Of a stretch of DNA of 6,769 nt, positions 5,713 through 6,769 are shown one piece after another. The stretch covers positions 1 through 6,769 of the forward strand of contig CAXTIG010000081.1 in the NCBI GenBank assembly GCA_964244295.1, read 5' to 3'. A program made the translations under genes and the position numbers. Source of the DNA: JAJAZB01 sp964244295. GTDB taxonomy: Bacteria; Bacteroidota; Bacteroidia; Cytophagales; Spirosomataceae. The number at the start of each line of letters is the position of its first letter. Position 1 is the first letter of the stretch. The notes beneath the pieces were generated by a model, which made no database searches, was not told the DNA's origin, and saw nothing but the letters and a program-made list of their open reading frames with translations.

Positions 5713-5747
5713 GGCGTTGGGTAGCACAAAAGTGCTCACCCAACGCC
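5713..5747. repeat. Short palindrome between VOC and HEAT-like genes
   Basis: GGCGTTGGGTAGCAC (5713-5727) pairs with 5732-5747 around an AAAA loop, with one bulged base. Both arms resemble the outer and core parts of the hairpin at 4936-4988 (GGCG outside, TAGCAC inside). A further small palindrome, TACGCC-CA-GGCGTA, lies at 5684-5697. No U-run follows on the minus strand, so terminator function is unproven. Confidence 0.75.
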
Positions 5748-5838
5748 ACCCAGCCCAGTCCGAATAAATACCGGGCAGACTTCGATGCACCGGAAGATGG
5801 AAAACCCGCGTAACGAGCGAAGGAGGAACGTTTTTAGG

Positions 5839-6312
5839 CTAAACTCCTTCCGCCGCCTGTTTCAGCCCGGCGATGTCGAGCTTATCCATTTTCATCATTG
5901 CTTCCATCACCCGGTTCGCTTTCGCCGGATCCGGATTTTGCATCAGTTCGCCCAAAATCGTGGGCACGACCTGCCAGGAAAGCCCGAATTTGTCTTTCAA
6001 CCAGCCGCATCGCCCTTCCTCGCCGCCCTCCGAGAGTTTCTCCCAAAAGTGATCGACTTCGTCCTGCGTCTCGCAGTTGATCACCAGCGAAATGGCTTCC
6101 GTGAATTTAAACTGAGGGCCACCGTTCAGGGCCATAAACTCCTGCCCATTGAGCGTAAACGACGCGGTGATGACCGTGCCCTTCGGCCCCGGCCCGGCAT
6201 CGCCGTAGCGGCTCACGCTGCCGATTTTGGAATCCTTGAAGAGCGAGGTGTAAAAATTCACGGCCTCTTCGGCGTTGTTATTGAACCAGAGGAAGGGGGT
6301 GATCTTTTGCAT
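5839..6312 (-). CDS. VOC-superfamily protein, PhnB/glyoxalase-like
   Basis: The 157-residue protein has the size and layout of PhnB-type members of the vicinal oxygen chelate superfamily (often labelled '3-demethylubiquinone-9 3-methyltransferase' domain, a misleading name). It starts MQKITPFLWFNNNAEEAVNFYTSLF, the typical first beta-alpha unit, followed by GTVITASFTLNGQEFMALNGG (about 45-65). The second module holds FTEAISLVINC, EVDHFWEKLSEGG (about 85-97) and CGWLKDKFGLSWQVVP (about 102-117), followed by a helical C-terminus (ANRVMEAMMKMDKLDIAGL). The family fold is clear, but the reaction is not, since most PhnB-like proteins have no proven substrate. The start is ATG 6312 with no strong ribosome binding site. 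A TAGCTTTG promoter element lies 42 bases upstream. The following HEAT-like gene is about 195 bases away with a palindrome between, so co-transcription is uncertain. It is intact. Confidence 0.88.
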   Translation of the reverse strand: MQKITPFLWFNNNAEEAVNFYTSLFKDSKIGSVSRYGDAGPGPKGTVITASFTLNGQEFMALNGGPQFKFTEAISLVINCETQDEVDHFWEKLSEGGEEGRCGWLKDKFGLSWQVVPTILGELMQNPDPAKANRVMEAMMKMDKLDIAGLKQAAEGV

Positions 6313-6333
6313 GAGCTTGGCTTTTTGGGTTGG

Positions 6334-6351
6334 TTGTCAGGAGGTTGACAA
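6334..6351. promoter_or_regulatory. Inverted repeat near the VOC promoter, possible operator
   Basis: TTGTCA and TGACAA form a perfect 6-bp inverted repeat with a 6-base spacer (GGAGGT). It lies just downstream of the candidate -7 element, over the expected transcription start. It could be a repressor site, though a repeat this short can occur by chance. Confidence 0.25.
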
Positions 6352-6353
6352 AG

Positions 6354-6361
6354 CAAAGCTA
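6354..6361 (-). promoter_or_regulatory. Candidate -7 promoter element of the VOC gene
   Basis: The minus strand reads TAGCTTTG, a full match to the Bacteroidota -7 consensus TAnnTTTG, 42 bases before the VOC ATG. No convincing TTG -33 element lies at the right distance, so the call rests on one element and on position. Confidence 0.35.
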
Positions 6362-6520
6362 CGGTCAGAGGAGCCGGTTTTGAGGGGTTGAAAACGACAA
6401 AAGAAGGGCGGATTGCGACTTTCTGAGGTGCCACCGTGGAAGGGCACGACGATTCCTTACGGAGTTTTATGAAGATGTGAGAAGCCGATTCGGGTTTCAA
6501 AAAAAATAGCTGAAACGCGC

Positions 6521-6609
6521 GGGGGTCACCCTGAGCGAAGTCGAAGGGCGTGCGGTGGGCATACTCGGCGGCCTGCGCACCCCCTTCGACTCCGCTCAGG
6601 GTGACTCCC
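6521..6609. repeat. REP-like palindrome, copy 2 (imperfect arms)
   Basis: Arms at 6521-6554 and 6576-6609 pair over 34 bases with three mismatches around a 21-base loop. The core CTGAGCGGAGTCGAAG is the same as in copy 1 at 3002-3098 and is perfect in the right arm; the left arm carries one change (GCGAAG). Loop length equals that of copy 1 although the loop sequence differs. This indicates a dispersed repeat family rather than two chance hairpins. Confidence 0.85.
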
Positions 6610-6629
6610 GCATGCAACGCGCGAAAAAA

Positions 6630-6737
6630 TCAGTTCTTCACCCGACTGTATTTTTCAATATTCACCCGGTTCACGCCTGCACTTTCCACCTTCTCAACTC
6701 CGTACTGAATGAGGGTAAGTAGTTGCTGTAAATTAGT
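6630..6737 (-). pseudogene. Coding-like C-terminal tail of an unrecognised gene
   Basis: On the minus strand an open stretch of 35 codons ends in TGA at 6630-6632 and reads NLQQLLTLIQYGVEKVESAG, then VNRVNIEKYSRVKN. It looks like real protein: good amphipathic helix pattern, mixed charge and GC-rich third positions. It has no ATG, and an in-frame TAA lies just upstream. Skipping one T joins it to MRRKYNNLN beginning at ATG 6762, which may mean a frameshifted gene or may be chance. I do not recognise the family. It could be a remnant, the last part of a gene entering from the right with a frameshift, or an accidental open frame. Confidence 0.35.
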
Positions 6738-6769
6738 TTAGGTTATTGTATTTTCGTCTCATGGGACGA

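Larger units (their letters stand above)
6313..6629. other. Gene-free stretch upstream of the VOC gene
   Basis: This 317-base region shows no convincing coding frame on either strand. The one long open frame runs through the palindrome and is explained by it. It contains the VOC promoter candidate, the small inverted repeat and the REP-like palindrome. Between about 6362 and 6510 I see nothing recognisable. Confidence 0.6.

Noticed and set aside
5644..5790. 271-residue version of the HEAT-like protein from GTG 5790
   Set aside because: The extra N-terminus is translated from palindromic DNA and has weaker codon bias.
6258..6617. 119-codon minus-strand frame upstream of the VOC gene
   Set aside because: Its first part is the REP-like palindrome in translation (VTLSGVEG), and it overlaps the VOC start. 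The same peptide appears in frames across the other palindrome at 3003-3097.
6761..6769. Start of a plus-strand gene at ATG 6761
   Set aside because: Only three codons are visible and no convincing ribosome binding site is present, so it cannot be supported.
1..6769. tRNA, rRNA, CRISPR array, transposase or integrase
   Set aside because: No cloverleaf, no spaced repeat array and no recombinase motifs were seen on either strand.

Overview
The window looks like a chromosomal segment of a Bacteroidota member, most likely of the Spirosoma/Larkinella/Dyadobacter kind (Cytophagales). The reasons are a Tat-exported 'gluconate 2-dehydrogenase subunit 3'-type protein paired with a GMC flavoprotein, weak or absent Shine-Dalgarno sites, and promoter candidates of the TTG-N~19-TAnnTTTG type typical of this phylum. 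The genus is inferred from remembered protein similarity, not from a search. Most of the window is GC-rich. The first ~500 bases are clearly AT-rich and look foreign.

Every gene I can support is on the minus strand, so the map reads right to left. At the right edge (about 6630-6737) there is a short coding-like tail of an unrecognised gene. Next is a 317-base stretch without a gene (6313-6629). It holds a REP-like palindrome and a candidate promoter with a small inverted repeat. A VOC/PhnB-like protein (5839-6312) follows, then a helical-repeat (HEAT-like) protein of unknown function (4975-5643). A palindrome precedes this gene, and a perfect 24-bp hairpin swallows its stop codon.

The centre is a three-gene unit: a secreted GH26 beta-mannanase-type hydrolase (3651-4808), a Tat-signal small subunit (3115-3639), and a GMC FAD dehydrogenase with a predicted Fe-S cysteine motif (1249-2958). 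Together they suggest release of sugars from a mannan-type polysaccharide and their FAD-dependent oxidation in the periplasm. The cytochrome c partner usual in such dehydrogenases is not in the window. A large REP-like hairpin lies between the two dehydrogenase genes.

To the left is a type II toxin-antitoxin pair (antitoxin 988-1173, RelE/HigB-like toxin 643-987) with its own good Bacteroidota-type promoter. This pair is bracketed by two ~108-bp direct repeats. One is the 3' end of the intact GMC gene. The other (517-624) is the frameshifted 3' end of a second GMC gene whose differences are almost all synonymous. The left end carries an AT-rich N-terminal fragment of a GIY-YIG/HNH-repeat nuclease-like gene that breaks into other frames at the window edge.

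The most interesting signals are the toxin-antitoxin cassette inserted between intact and decayed copies of the same gene end, the mannanase-dehydrogenase operon, and the families of palindromes placed at gene boundaries.
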